NCBI RefSeq assembly: GCF_026341825.1
Contig: NZ_JAPENY010000001.1
Span: 1,054,001 to 1,118,000, forward strand
Source: Streptomyces sp. NBC_00620
GTDB taxonomy: Bacteria > Actinomycetota > Actinomycetes > Streptomycetales > Streptomycetaceae
DNA: 64,000 bases
Direction: 5' to 3'
In this document: positions 8,495 through 16,269 of the stretch, one piece after another
Layout of the letters: every line of letters starts with the position of its first letter
Position numbering within the stretch: position 1 is the first letter of the stretch
Position numbers and translations under genes: made by a program
Notes under the pieces: generated by a model
The model's input: only the letters and a program-made list of their open reading frames with translations
Told to the model about the DNA's origin: nothing
Database searches by the model: none

Positions 8495-10003
8495 GTGTCC
8501 CGAAGCACCGTCGAAACCGAGCCCGGCGGCGAGTCGCCGCCGCCTCCGGGTGACGACCACGCCTTCTTCGGCCAGCCCAGGGGCCTGCTCACCCTCTCCG
8601 GCCTGGAGGTCTGGGAACGCTTCTCGTTCCTCGGCATGCAGGCGATCCTCGTCCTCTACTTCGCCGACACCGTCGCCCACGGCGGTTTGGGCATGTCGTC
8701 GGGCACGGCCGCCTCGGTGTCGGCCGCGTACGGAACGCTCGTCTATCTGGTCTCGGTCGCAGGGGGCTGGCTCGCCGACCGGATGCTCGGCTCGTACCGC
8801 GCGGTCCTGTGGGGCGGCATCCTGATCGCCTGCGGCCACTACTCCATGGCGGTGCCGACGGCCACCATGACCTGGGTCGGCCTGGGTCTGATCAGCGCGG
8901 GCACCGGCCTGCTCAAGCCCAACGTCGCCACCATGGTCGGCAAGCTCTACCGCACCGACGACGACCGCCGCGACGCCGGCTTCGCCCTCTACTACATGGC
9001 GATCAACATCGGCGCCTTCGCGGGCCCGCTCATCACCGGCTGGCTCGGCGACCACCGGGGCTGGCACTGGGGTTTCTCGGCGGCGGCGGTCGGCATGACC
9101 TTCGGCCTGATCCAGTACGTCATGGGCCGCCGTCACCTGGCCGGACGCAAGCGCGCGGCGGAATTCGCGCTCGCTCCCGACGCGATGCGCCGCGCGGTCC
9201 TGGTGATCGTCCTCGGCATCCTCGCGGCGGCCGTACTCGCGACTCTCCTCGCGCTGGTCGGCTACCTGACGATGGACCGCTTCGTCGACCTGCTCACCCT
9301 CATCTCGGTGATCGCGCCGGTCGTCTACTTCGTGGTGATGTTCAGAAGCCCCCGGGTGACGGACGCCGAACGCGGCCGCCTCCGCCCGTACATCGTCCTC
9401 TTCCTCGCCTCGACGGTCTTCAACTTCATCCTCTTCCAGGCGTACTCGACGATGATGCTGCTCGCTGCGTCGAACGCCGAGACCACGATCCTCGGTTACG
9501 ACTTCCCGGCCAGCTGGTACGCCTCCGCGCTCGGCGCCTTCGAGGTCGCCCTCGCGCCCGTGGTCGCCGCGCTGTGGGTCCGGATGGGCCACCGCCAGCC
9601 GCACGCCTCCAACAAGATCGCGATCGGGGTCGTGCTCGGCGGTCTGTCGTTCCTCCTGATGGTGCTGCCGACCAGCGGCCACAGCAGCGACGACTATCTG
9701 ATGTCGGCGTGGTGGATCGTCGGCTCGTACTTCCTGCTCGGCCTCGGCGACATCCTCCTGGAGACCTCCGGCATGTCGGCCACCACGAAGCTCGCCCCGG
9801 CCGCCTTCACCAGCCAGACGATGTCCCTCTGGTTCCTGTCCCTCGCGCTCGCCAACGGCATCCAGGCCCAGACCGTGAAGCTCTACGACGACGTCTCCAA
9901 GCCGGCCTACTTCGGCGTCAACGGCGCGATCGCGGTGGCCGCGGGCCTCGCCGTGATGGCACTCGCGCCGTGGCTGCGCCGCACGATGCACCCCGTCCAC
10001 TGA
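8495..10003 (+). CDS. Proton-coupled oligopeptide transporter (POT/PTR2 family)
   Basis: 502 residues from GTG 8495, AAGGAGA upstream. The protein is mostly membrane helices, about 14 as in bacterial POT proteins. The family's ExxERFxxxG motif is seen as EVWERFSFLGMQ near residue 38, and the PTR2 block as FALYYMAINIGAFAGPLITG near residue 170. POT proteins import di- and tripeptides with protons. The hydrolase gene starts 18 bases downstream, which suggests that imported peptides or esters are cleaved by its product. The C-terminal half holds GSYFLLGLGDILLETSG, also typical. Confidence 0.92.
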   Translation: MSRSTVETEPGGESPPPPGDDHAFFGQPRGLLTLSGLEVWERFSFLGMQAILVLYFADTVAHGGLGMSSGTAASVSAAYGTLVYLVSVAGGWLADRMLGSYRAVLWGGILIACGHYSMAVPTATMTWVGLGLISAGTGLLKPNVATMVGKLYRTDDDRRDAGFALYYMAINIGAFAGPLITGWLGDHRGWHWGFSAAAVGMTFGLIQYVMGRRHLAGRKRAAEFALAPDAMRRAVLVIVLGILAAAVLATLLALVGYLTMDRFVDLLTLISVIAPVVYFVVMFRSPRVTDAERGRLRPYIVLFLASTVFNFILFQAYSTMMLLAASNAETTILGYDFPASWYASALGAFEVALAPVVAALWVRMGHRQPHASNKIAIGVVLGGLSFLLMVLPTSGHSSDDYLMSAWWIVGSYFLLGLGDILLETSGMSATTKLAPAAFTSQTMSLWFLSLALANGIQAQTVKLYDDVSKPAYFGVNGAIAVAAGLAVMALAPWLRRTMHPVH

Positions 10004-10021
10004 AGCCACTGGGATCCCACC

Positions 10022-12019
10022 ATGCGCATCCGTACGTCCTTCCCCTACGAGACGGCTCACGAGGACGTCCTCATCCCGCTCCCGGACGGCACCCGCCTGT
10101 ACGCCCGCATCTGGCGCCCGCTGACCGACGAGCCCGTACCGGCGCTCCTCGAGTACCTCCCGTACCGGCTCACGGACTGGACCGCGCCGCGCGACTGGCA
10201 ACGCCATCCCTGGTACGCCGGTCACGGCTACGCCTCCGTCCGCGTGGACGTCCGCGGCCACGGCAACTCGGAGGGCATGCCGACGGACGAGTACTCGGCG
10301 GTGGAGCTGGCCGACGGGGTGGAAGTGGTCAACTGGCTGGCGTCCCAGCCCTGGTGCTCGGGCAGGGTCGGCATGTTCGGCATCTCCTGGGGAGGCTTCA
10401 ACTCCCTCCAGATCGCGGCCCTCGCGCCCGAACCGCTCAAGGCGATCGTCACGGTCTGCTCGGCGGACGACCGCTACGACAACGACGTGCACTACATGGG
10501 AGGTTCCGTCCTCGCCGTGGACATGCACGCCTGGGCGGCCACCATGCTCGCCTTCGTCGCCCGCCCGCCGGACCCGGTGCACGTGGGCGAGGTGATGTGG
10601 CACGACATGTGGGTGAAGCGGCTGGAGGCGGTGGACCCCTTCATCCACACCTGGCTCGAGCACCAGACCCGGGACGCGTACTGGCGCCACGGCAGCGTCT
10701 GCGAGGACTACGGCGCGATCCAGGCCGCCGTCCTCGCGGTGGGCGGCTGGCACGACCCGTACCGGGACACGGTGTTGCGCCTGGTCGAGAACCTGCCACC
10801 GGATCGCGTACGAGGCCTGATCGGCCCCTGGTCGCACCAGTACCCGGACCGGGGCCTGCCGCCGGGACCGGCGATCGGCTTCCTCCAGGAGACGCTGCGC
10901 TGGTGGGACCACTGGCTGCGCGACGGTGACACGGGCGTGATGTCGGAGCCGCTCCTGCGCTCGTACGTCATGGACTCGCACCGCCCGGCAACGGTGTACG
11001 ACGTGTTGCCGGGCCGGTGGGTGGGCGACGAGGTCTGGCCGTCCCCCTCCGTGACACCGGTCTCGTACGGCCTTCAGGGTGCGCCGGTGCTGGTGCGCTC
11101 CCCGCAGCACACGGGCGTGGACGCGGGCCGCTTCTTCCCCTTCGGGAACGATGCCGACCTGCCCCCGGACCAGCGGGAGGAGGACGGGCGTTCGGCCTGC
11201 TTCGAGTTCGAAGTCCCGCAGGAGACCTGGGTGTTGGGCCGCCCGAAGGTGCGGTTGCGGCTGACGTCCTGGGCCGAGCGCGGCCAGGTGATCGCCCGGG
11301 TCTGCGACGTGGCCCCCGACGGCTCCTCCACTCTCGTCACCCGTGGCGTCCTGAACCTGTCAGCACGCCATGGCCGTGACCAGGCGGTTCCCTGGAAACC
11401 GGGCTCTACGGAGGACGTGCTTTTCGACCTGAACGGCATCGGCCACGCCTTCCCTTCCGGTCACCGCATCCGCCTCGCCGTCTCCTCCGCGTACTGGCCG
11501 TGGATCTGGCCCCAGCCCGGCTCGGAGGCGGGCTTCACCCTGGACCCGGCAGGCAGTTCCCTCGAACTCCCCGTACGGGCAAGGCAGTCGACATCCCCGA
11601 TCACCTTCGAGGAGCCGGAGGAGTCCGAACCCCTGGGCGTCGTCGTCCCGGCGACCCTCGACGAACCACGCCCCGAACGCCTCGTCGTACGCGACGTCGC
11701 CAAGGGCGAGTGGCGCCTCGAAGTCGACCCCCGCTACGGCGGCACCCGCGTCTATCCCGACGGCCTCGAATTCACGGAGGACGCGGTGGAGACGTACACG
11801 ATCAATGAATCGGATCCGCTGTCGGCCCGGACGCGGTCGACCTGGTCGATCCGGTTGCATCGGCCGGAGTTGCCTTGGGATGCGCGGGTCTCGACGACCT
11901 CCGAAATCACCTGCGATGCCGATGACTTCATCACCTTGAACGAGCTGATCTGCAAAGACGGGGACGAAGTGGTGTTCCACCGGACGTGGGAGCGGCGAAT
12001 TCCGCGGACTGCGGGCTAA
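10022..12019 (+). CDS. CocE/NonD-type alpha/beta hydrolase (X-Pro dipeptidyl peptidase-like)
   Basis: 665 residues. Residues about 10-290 are an alpha/beta hydrolase: the oxyanion region GYASVRVDVRGHGNSEG, the nucleophile elbow FGISWGGF with Ser122, an acid in GGWHDPYRD near 244 and the histidine in GPWSHQYPD. Residues about 330-550 are the beta-sandwich of CocE and X-Pro dipeptidyl peptidases (VLGRPKVRLRLTSWAERGQV). An extra C-terminal part of about 110 residues follows. The family contains acyl esterases and prolyl dipeptidases; the substrate is open, but the coupled peptide transporter gene favours a peptidase. No signal peptide is seen, so it acts in the cytoplasm. Confidence 0.85.
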   Translation: MRIRTSFPYETAHEDVLIPLPDGTRLYARIWRPLTDEPVPALLEYLPYRLTDWTAPRDWQRHPWYAGHGYASVRVDVRGHGNSEGMPTDEYSAVELADGVEVVNWLASQPWCSGRVGMFGISWGGFNSLQIAALAPEPLKAIVTVCSADDRYDNDVHYMGGSVLAVDMHAWAATMLAFVARPPDPVHVGEVMWHDMWVKRLEAVDPFIHTWLEHQTRDAYWRHGSVCEDYGAIQAAVLAVGGWHDPYRDTVLRLVENLPPDRVRGLIGPWSHQYPDRGLPPGPAIGFLQETLRWWDHWLRDGDTGVMSEPLLRSYVMDSHRPATVYDVLPGRWVGDEVWPSPSVTPVSYGLQGAPVLVRSPQHTGVDAGRFFPFGNDADLPPDQREEDGRSACFEFEVPQETWVLGRPKVRLRLTSWAERGQVIARVCDVAPDGSSTLVTRGVLNLSARHGRDQAVPWKPGSTEDVLFDLNGIGHAFPSGHRIRLAVSSAYWPWIWPQPGSEAGFTLDPAGSSLELPVRARQSTSPITFEEPEESEPLGVVVPATLDEPRPERLVVRDVAKGEWRLEVDPRYGGTRVYPDGLEFTEDAVETYTINESDPLSARTRSTWSIRLHRPELPWDARVSTTSEITCDADDFITLNELICKDGDEVVFHRTWERRIPRTAG

Positions 12020-12050
12020 GGCCTGTCCGGCGGATCATGCCGGACAGGCC
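12020..12050 (+). terminator. Hairpin terminator after hydrolase gene
   Basis: Arms 12020-12031 (GGCCTGTCCGGC) and 12039-12050 pair perfectly over 12 bases with a 7-base loop, directly after the stop codon. Confidence 0.88.
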
Positions 12051-12145
12051 CTAGGCGGCCGCCGGTCATCGCGCTTTCGAGCGTCCAGCGATTGCCCGTA
12101 TTGCACCTAGATTGCCTGCGTCGCCGCTTTGTTCATGCTTGGTCG

Positions 12146-12161
12146 CGTGAAATGGGTCACG
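12146..12161. promoter_or_regulatory. Crp-like site upstream of riboswitch
   Basis: CGTGAAATGGGTCACG is a perfect CGTGA-N6-TCACG palindrome and fits GTG-N6-GNCAC. It lies about 190 bases before the riboswitch. Crp control of cell-wall lytic genes that also carry this riboswitch is known for rpfA in S. coelicolor. Confidence 0.55.
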
Positions 12162-12233
12162 TCCGGACAAGATCGACATCTGACCCCGGTTCACAATTGC
12201 CCATTCGCGAAAGGTAAGTTGAGTTTCACATTC

Positions 12234-12268
12234 CGGTGGAATCGGGCGATTCTCGCTGCAATCCACCG
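12234..12268 (+). other. Inverted repeat in the upstream leader
   Basis: CGGTGGA (12234-12240) and TCCACCG (12262-12268) are a perfect 7-bp inverted repeat. The region 12051-12344 otherwise holds only the Crp-like site and presumably the promoter; no coding frame is supported. Confidence 0.3.
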
Positions 12269-12344
12269 AGGCAAAAGCGATCTACGCCGCGAAATCGGGC
12301 CTTGTTCCCGACATGTGCTCTCGCATACGTTCGCGTCGATCCAG

Positions 12345-12520
12345 GCGGAACGCCGAATCCTGCCGCCGCCCGGAAACCCACCCACCCACGCGCTCACGGC
12401 AGGAGCGGGGGACCCAGGTAAGCCGCCGATCCGGACACCGGAACGGCTAGGGGTGAAGCCGCACCCAATACGCGGCCGGGCAGCTCCCGCCCGAACCCGA
12501 CAGCTCACCTCGCAGGCGCC
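12345..12520 (+). ncRNA. Cyclic di-AMP riboswitch (ydaO/yuaA type)
   Basis: The conserved blocks of this class occur in order: CCGAATCCTGCC near 12352, GGCAGGAGCGGGGGACCCAG at 12398-12417, GGGGTGAAGCCGCACCC from about 12450, and CCCGAACCCGACAGCTCACC then TCGCAGGCG at 12490-12518. ydaO RNAs bind cyclic di-AMP and usually switch expression off. In Streptomyces they precede genes for cell-wall lytic enzymes, which fits the LysM/transglycosylase gene here. The 3' end of the element touches the ribosome site (GGAGAGGAA, 12521-12529), so control of translation is possible rather than a separate terminator. The exact ends are approximate. Confidence 0.9.
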
Positions 12521-12535
12521 GGAGAGGAATTCGTC

Positions 12536-13285
12536 ATGCCCGCACGAGGCAAGCACCGCCGCCCCAGGACCAACCACCTCACCCGCGGCATGGTCGCGGC
12601 AGGAACGGGCGGAGCCGCGCTCGCACTCCCCCTGGTGAGCGCGACCGGCGCCCACGCCGCCACTCAGGCGTCCGTGCCCGCCCAGGTCACCGCGGCGGCG
12701 AAGTCCGCTCCCGCCGCCGTCCCCGACGTCAAGCTCGTCACGTACAAGGTCGCCGCGGGCGACACCTTGTCCAAGATCGCGCGGGAACACACCAAGGACG
12801 GCAGTTGGCAGACGCTCTACAAGGCCAACGCCGCGGTCATCGGCAGCGACCCGGCGTCGCTGCGTCCGGGCACCACCCTGACGGTTGGCACGAAAACCTC
12901 CCAAACAGCCACGAAGTCGACCGCCTCCACCACGGAATCCGCGGCGGCCACCACCACGACCTACACGGACGACCTCGACGGCTGGATCAAGGAGTCCCTG
13001 GACGTCATGGCCAAGTCCGGAATCCCCGGCACCTACGACGGCATCTACCGCAACATCATTCGCGAGTCCGCGGGGAACCCCCTGGCCATCAACAACTGGG
13101 ACTCCAACGCCGCCGCCGGCACCCCCTCCAAGGGCCTCCTCCAGGTCATCGACCCGACCTTCGCCGCCTACCACGTGGCCGGCACCTCGATGGACCCCTA
13201 CGACCCGGTCGCGAACATCACGGCGGCCTGCAACTACGCCGCGGCGAAGTACGGTTCGATCGACAACGTCAACGGGGCCTACTGA
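12536..13285 (+). CDS. Secreted LysM and transglycosylase-like cell-wall hydrolase
   Basis: 249 residues. The signal peptide is residues 1 to about 42 (basic start, GMVAAGTGGAALALPLVS, then GAHAAT). A LysM domain spans about 67-115 (TYKVAAGDTLSKIAREH ... LRPGTTLTVG). After a Thr/Ser-rich linker, residues about 145-249 form a lysozyme-like transglycosylase domain: NIIRESAGNPLAINNW carries the catalytic glutamate, and SKGLLQVIDPTFAAYH is the typical second block. It should bind and cut peptidoglycan outside the cell, as Rpf-type and SLT enzymes do in spore germination and growth. Regulation by cyclic di-AMP and Crp is indicated upstream. A hairpin follows the stop. Confidence 0.9.
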   Translation: MPARGKHRRPRTNHLTRGMVAAGTGGAALALPLVSATGAHAATQASVPAQVTAAAKSAPAAVPDVKLVTYKVAAGDTLSKIAREHTKDGSWQTLYKANAAVIGSDPASLRPGTTLTVGTKTSQTATKSTASTTESAAATTTTYTDDLDGWIKESLDVMAKSGIPGTYDGIYRNIIRESAGNPLAINNWDSNAAAGTPSKGLLQVIDPTFAAYHVAGTSMDPYDPVANITAACNYAAAKYGSIDNVNGAY

Positions 13286-13325
13286 GCGGGCAGTTCATCG
13301 CCGTACAACCGCCGGTGGACAACTG

Positions 13326-13352
13326 GCGCATGGAACCGGCAGATCCATGCGC
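13326..13352 (+). terminator. Hairpin after LysM/transglycosylase gene
   Basis: GCGCATGGA (13326-13334) and TCCATGCGC (13344-13352) pair perfectly with a 9-base loop. The right arm is part of a 12-bp unit TCCATGCGCCTC repeated at 13344-13355 and 13356-13367. Confidence 0.65.
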
Positions 13353-13470
13353 CTCTCCATGCGCCTCAAAAATGCACCTGCCGGATCGCGGTCGGGAGCG
13401 TTATGCTCGCCGCGATGATGACTCAATCCGTAGGCAGATTGGGGGTCCCATCCGCGCAAGGTGAGTGCTG

Positions 13471-14913
13471 ATGCTCACTCGGACCGCGAATGGGGATTCC
13501 CGCCTTTCCTTCTGGCTGCGCGTGCGCGAGTTCGCCGTGCCGCCTTCCATGATCGAGACTGCGACCGCCCGCCGCTCCGCCGGGGACTGGGCGGGGGCGT
13601 GTGCCGCCGCAGGTATCGACGTCGATTTCAATCTGCGTTCCGTGGCGCGCACGTATGGCCACGACCTCGCGGCCCAGATCCGGGCCGATCTCCGCCATCT
13701 GGCTCCTGACCTGTTGCGCTGGCACCTGCCGAGGGTCGCTCCTGACGGGCTGCTGCGCCCGGGTCTGACCATCGCCCTGGCACGGTACGAGTACGTGGCC
13801 GCGGGGCGTGAGGGCGAGCACCCGGTGTACCTCGTGGTGCGGACTCCGCCTGCCTGGGCGGACGCCGGCCAGCGGATCAGCCTCGCGCTGTGGGGCGGCC
13901 CCGGCTTCGAGTCCGGCTCATACCGGCATCCGCATCCTCACCCTCACCCTCATCCCAACCGGCGGTACCGGCTCGACCTGCACCGGCACCTGTGGGACGC
14001 GCGCAGGGCCGAGGAACTGAGGGTCCGGTCCGGGGCCGATCGGCCGCGCGCCTCCTCCGCCGACCCGGATCCGCTGGGGATGGTGCCGCAGGAACGCCGG
14101 TGTGCCGTCGACCGATGGGCGGCCGAGGCGGGGATCCTGCTGCACGCCGAAGGGCGTACGGACGGCACCGGTACCGTCGCCGTGCGGTTCGGGGCCCGGC
14201 ATCGGCTGGCCCTGGAGCTGACCGCGGACAGAGACGGCCTCGCGTCGCCCGTCATGCGGATCGGCGCGGCGCCCACGGACGGCAGCGCCTCCGCGCTGCA
14301 CGTCCTGCCCGACGCGGCGACCTGGGTGCTGCCCGACCTGGAACTGATCCGCACCGGTTCGATCGAGGTCGACCGGCTGCATCCGCTGGTCGCCTCGGCA
14401 CTGGTGGCGGGTCGCTCGCCGACCCGCTCCTCCCCCGTTCCGGACCGGGCCGCAGGCCAACCGCGACTCGTGGAGTGCCGTGGGGCCGAGCACCGGATCG
14501 GCCTGGTCGACGGGGTACTGGCGGCGCTGGACCACGACCCCGCCGAGGTCCGCCGGGAGGAACTGCTGGTCGCGCTCACCGGCACTCCGCTTCCCTGCCT
14601 GCAGGCCATCGACGAGGCGCACCGTCGTCCGGACTGTCTCGTCGGCGTCCGCGAACGCCTGGTCCATGGCGACACCGCCGGCGCGCTGGCCGTCGTCGAG
14701 GGCCTGCTCGGCCCCGACGCGGTGCTGCGCGGCGGCGCCCTGCGGGACGAGCTGGAGGCGGCCGCGGCACGGCGGATCACGTACGGGCTGTTCAGGGCGG
14801 GCCTGATCGGACCCGCGCCGGGACCCGGGCCCGACGGCATCAGCTGCCACCCGGCTTGTCACCGTCCCCGTGAACGCGGGCGCTCGCGCCCGCGTCAGGC
14901 GACCTTGCGCTGA
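13471..14913 (+). CDS. Unknown protein encoded with MoxR ATPase and VWA protein
   Basis: 480 residues from ATG 13471 (AAGG nine bases upstream); GTG 13465 is an alternative. I do not recognise a named domain. The N terminus FAVPPSMIETATARRSAGDW resembles, from memory, the front of unannotated Streptomyces proteins found beside MoxR genes. The middle has a hydrophobic ligand-like core (HRLALELTADRDGL) and a His/Pro run (HPHPHPHPHP) near residue 152. The C-terminal part is helical (EELLVALTGTPLPCL, VRERLVHGDTAGALAVVEGL) with TPR-like character. No signal peptide or membrane segment. It is the first gene of a three-gene unit and may be the substrate or adaptor of the MoxR/VWA pair. Confidence 0.75.
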   Translation: MLTRTANGDSRLSFWLRVREFAVPPSMIETATARRSAGDWAGACAAAGIDVDFNLRSVARTYGHDLAAQIRADLRHLAPDLLRWHLPRVAPDGLLRPGLTIALARYEYVAAGREGEHPVYLVVRTPPAWADAGQRISLALWGGPGFESGSYRHPHPHPHPHPNRRYRLDLHRHLWDARRAEELRVRSGADRPRASSADPDPLGMVPQERRCAVDRWAAEAGILLHAEGRTDGTGTVAVRFGARHRLALELTADRDGLASPVMRIGAAPTDGSASALHVLPDAATWVLPDLELIRTGSIEVDRLHPLVASALVAGRSPTRSSPVPDRAAGQPRLVECRGAEHRIGLVDGVLAALDHDPAEVRREELLVALTGTPLPCLQAIDEAHRRPDCLVGVRERLVHGDTAGALAVVEGLLGPDAVLRGGALRDELEAAAARRITYGLFRAGLIGPAPGPGPDGISCHPACHRPRERGRSRPRQATLR

Positions 14914-14978
14914 CGCGGGGAGACCTCGCGACCCCGGAGGGACCTTCGTCCCCCGCTCCTGGAGGGGCCTTCGTCCCC
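14891..14978 (+). other. Three small hairpins between unknown gene and MoxR gene
   Basis: CGCGTCA/TGACGCG (14891-14897, 14911-14917) spans the stop codon. Two near-identical copies of GGAGGGACCTTCGTCCCC follow (14937-14953, 14961-14978), each able to fold into a small hairpin capped by CTTC or TTCG. They may end part of the transcript or protect it from decay and so set the ratio of the first gene to the next two. Confidence 0.45.
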
Positions 14979-15009
14979 GCACCCACCACGAACCCAAAGG
15001 TGATCAAAC

Positions 15010-16269
15010 ATGCCCACTTGCACCCCGTCCGCCGCAGCCACCGCTCCCACCTCCCAACTCGACGTAGCCGGCGACCTGCTGACCCTGCTGCGCAACGCCA
15101 CCACCGAACCGCGCCCCGACATCCAACTGGAGGCCCTGACACTGGCCGTGGCCGCCGACCTGCCGGTACTCCTGTGGGGCGAGCCGGGGATCGGCAAGAC
15201 CGCTGCCCTGACACAGCTCGCCGCGGCCCTCGATCTTCCGCTGACCACGGTGATCGCCAGCGTGCACGAGCCGTCCGACTTCTCGGGGCTGCCCATCATC
15301 GGAGACGATCCCGCGGAACAGGGTGTCCCGATGGCCCCGCCGGACTGGGCAGTTCGCCTGGTACGGGCCGGCCGGGGGCTGCTCTTCCTGGACGAACTGT
15401 CCACCGCGCCGCCGGCCGTTCAAGCCGCCCTGCTCCGCCTCGTGCTCGAGCGGCGCATCGGCTCACTTCAACTGCCGCCCGGCGTACGGATCGTGGCCGC
15501 CGCCAATCCGCGGTCCTCGGCTGCCGACGGCTGGGAACTGAGCCCGCCGCTGGCCAACCGGTTCGTCCATCTCCAGTGGACCCACGACCACGACGTCGTC
15601 GTACGCGGCCTCGGCGGGACCTGGCCCCGGGCGACACTGCCGCTGCTCGCCCCGGAAAGGTTGCCGGAGGCCGTGGACTTCGCCCGCCGCGCGGTGTGCG
15701 GACTCCTCACCGGCCGGCCCAAACTCGTACACCAACTGCCCAGCAACGAAACCCGCCGGGGCGGCCCCTGGCCCTCACCCCGGAGCTGGGAGATGACCCT
15801 GTGCCTGATCGCCTTCGCGACCGCGGCCGGCTCCTCCCGGGAGGTACTTTCCCTGCTGGTCAGAGGCACGGTCGGGGACGGTCCTGGCCTGGAACTGCTG
15901 GCAAGCCTGGACCGGATGGACCTCCCGGACCCCGAATCGCTTCTCGCCGACCCAACGGGTGCCGCCCTGCCCGAGAGGGGGGACCTGCGCCAAGCAGTGC
16001 TCGACGGTGTGGTGGCGGCGGTCCGCAAGCGTCCGGAGAAGTCCCGCTGGGACGCGGCGTGGGCGCTCCTGGTCCGGGCGGTGGAGACCGGAGCCCCGGA
16101 CCTGGTGGTCGTCCCCGCGACCACGCTCGCCACACTGCGCCAGGAGGACTGGGACGTTCCGGCAACGATCGAGCAGCTCGCCGGAGCGGTGTCCCTGTCC
16201 CGGCGCGCGGACCAGGCAGCGGCACAGGCCGCCACCCGTGCCGCGGTCACCGCGAAGGCCGGACGATGA
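15010..16269 (+). CDS. MoxR-family AAA+ ATPase
   Basis: 419 residues with AAAGGTGATC upstream. Walker A is GEPGIGKT at residues 57-64 and Walker B LLFLDEL at 124-130, with VRIVAAANPRSSAADG as the sensor-1 region and LANRFVHLQW as the arginine-finger region. This is a MoxR-type ATPase, a class of chaperone-like machines that activate metal enzymes or complexes, nearly always paired with a VWA-domain protein. The C-terminal 150 residues are helical. The last codon overlaps the start of the VWA gene (ATGA at 16266-16269), so the two are made together. Confidence 0.88.
   Translation: MPTCTPSAAATAPTSQLDVAGDLLTLLRNATTEPRPDIQLEALTLAVAADLPVLLWGEPGIGKTAALTQLAAALDLPLTTVIASVHEPSDFSGLPIIGDDPAEQGVPMAPPDWAVRLVRAGRGLLFLDELSTAPPAVQAALLRLVLERRIGSLQLPPGVRIVAAANPRSSAADGWELSPPLANRFVHLQWTHDHDVVVRGLGGTWPRATLPLLAPERLPEAVDFARRAVCGLLTGRPKLVHQLPSNETRRGGPWPSPRSWEMTLCLIAFATAAGSSREVLSLLVRGTVGDGPGLELLASLDRMDLPDPESLLADPTGAALPERGDLRQAVLDGVVAAVRKRPEKSRWDAAWALLVRAVETGAPDLVVVPATTLATLRQEDWDVPATIEQLAGAVSLSRRADQAAAQAATRAAVTAKAGR

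Noticed and set aside
15000..16265. N-terminal extension of the VWA protein through the MoxR gene
   Set aside because: The frame is open but its translation is Arg/Pro/Gly-rich noise; the ATGA overlap at 16266 gives a natural start.
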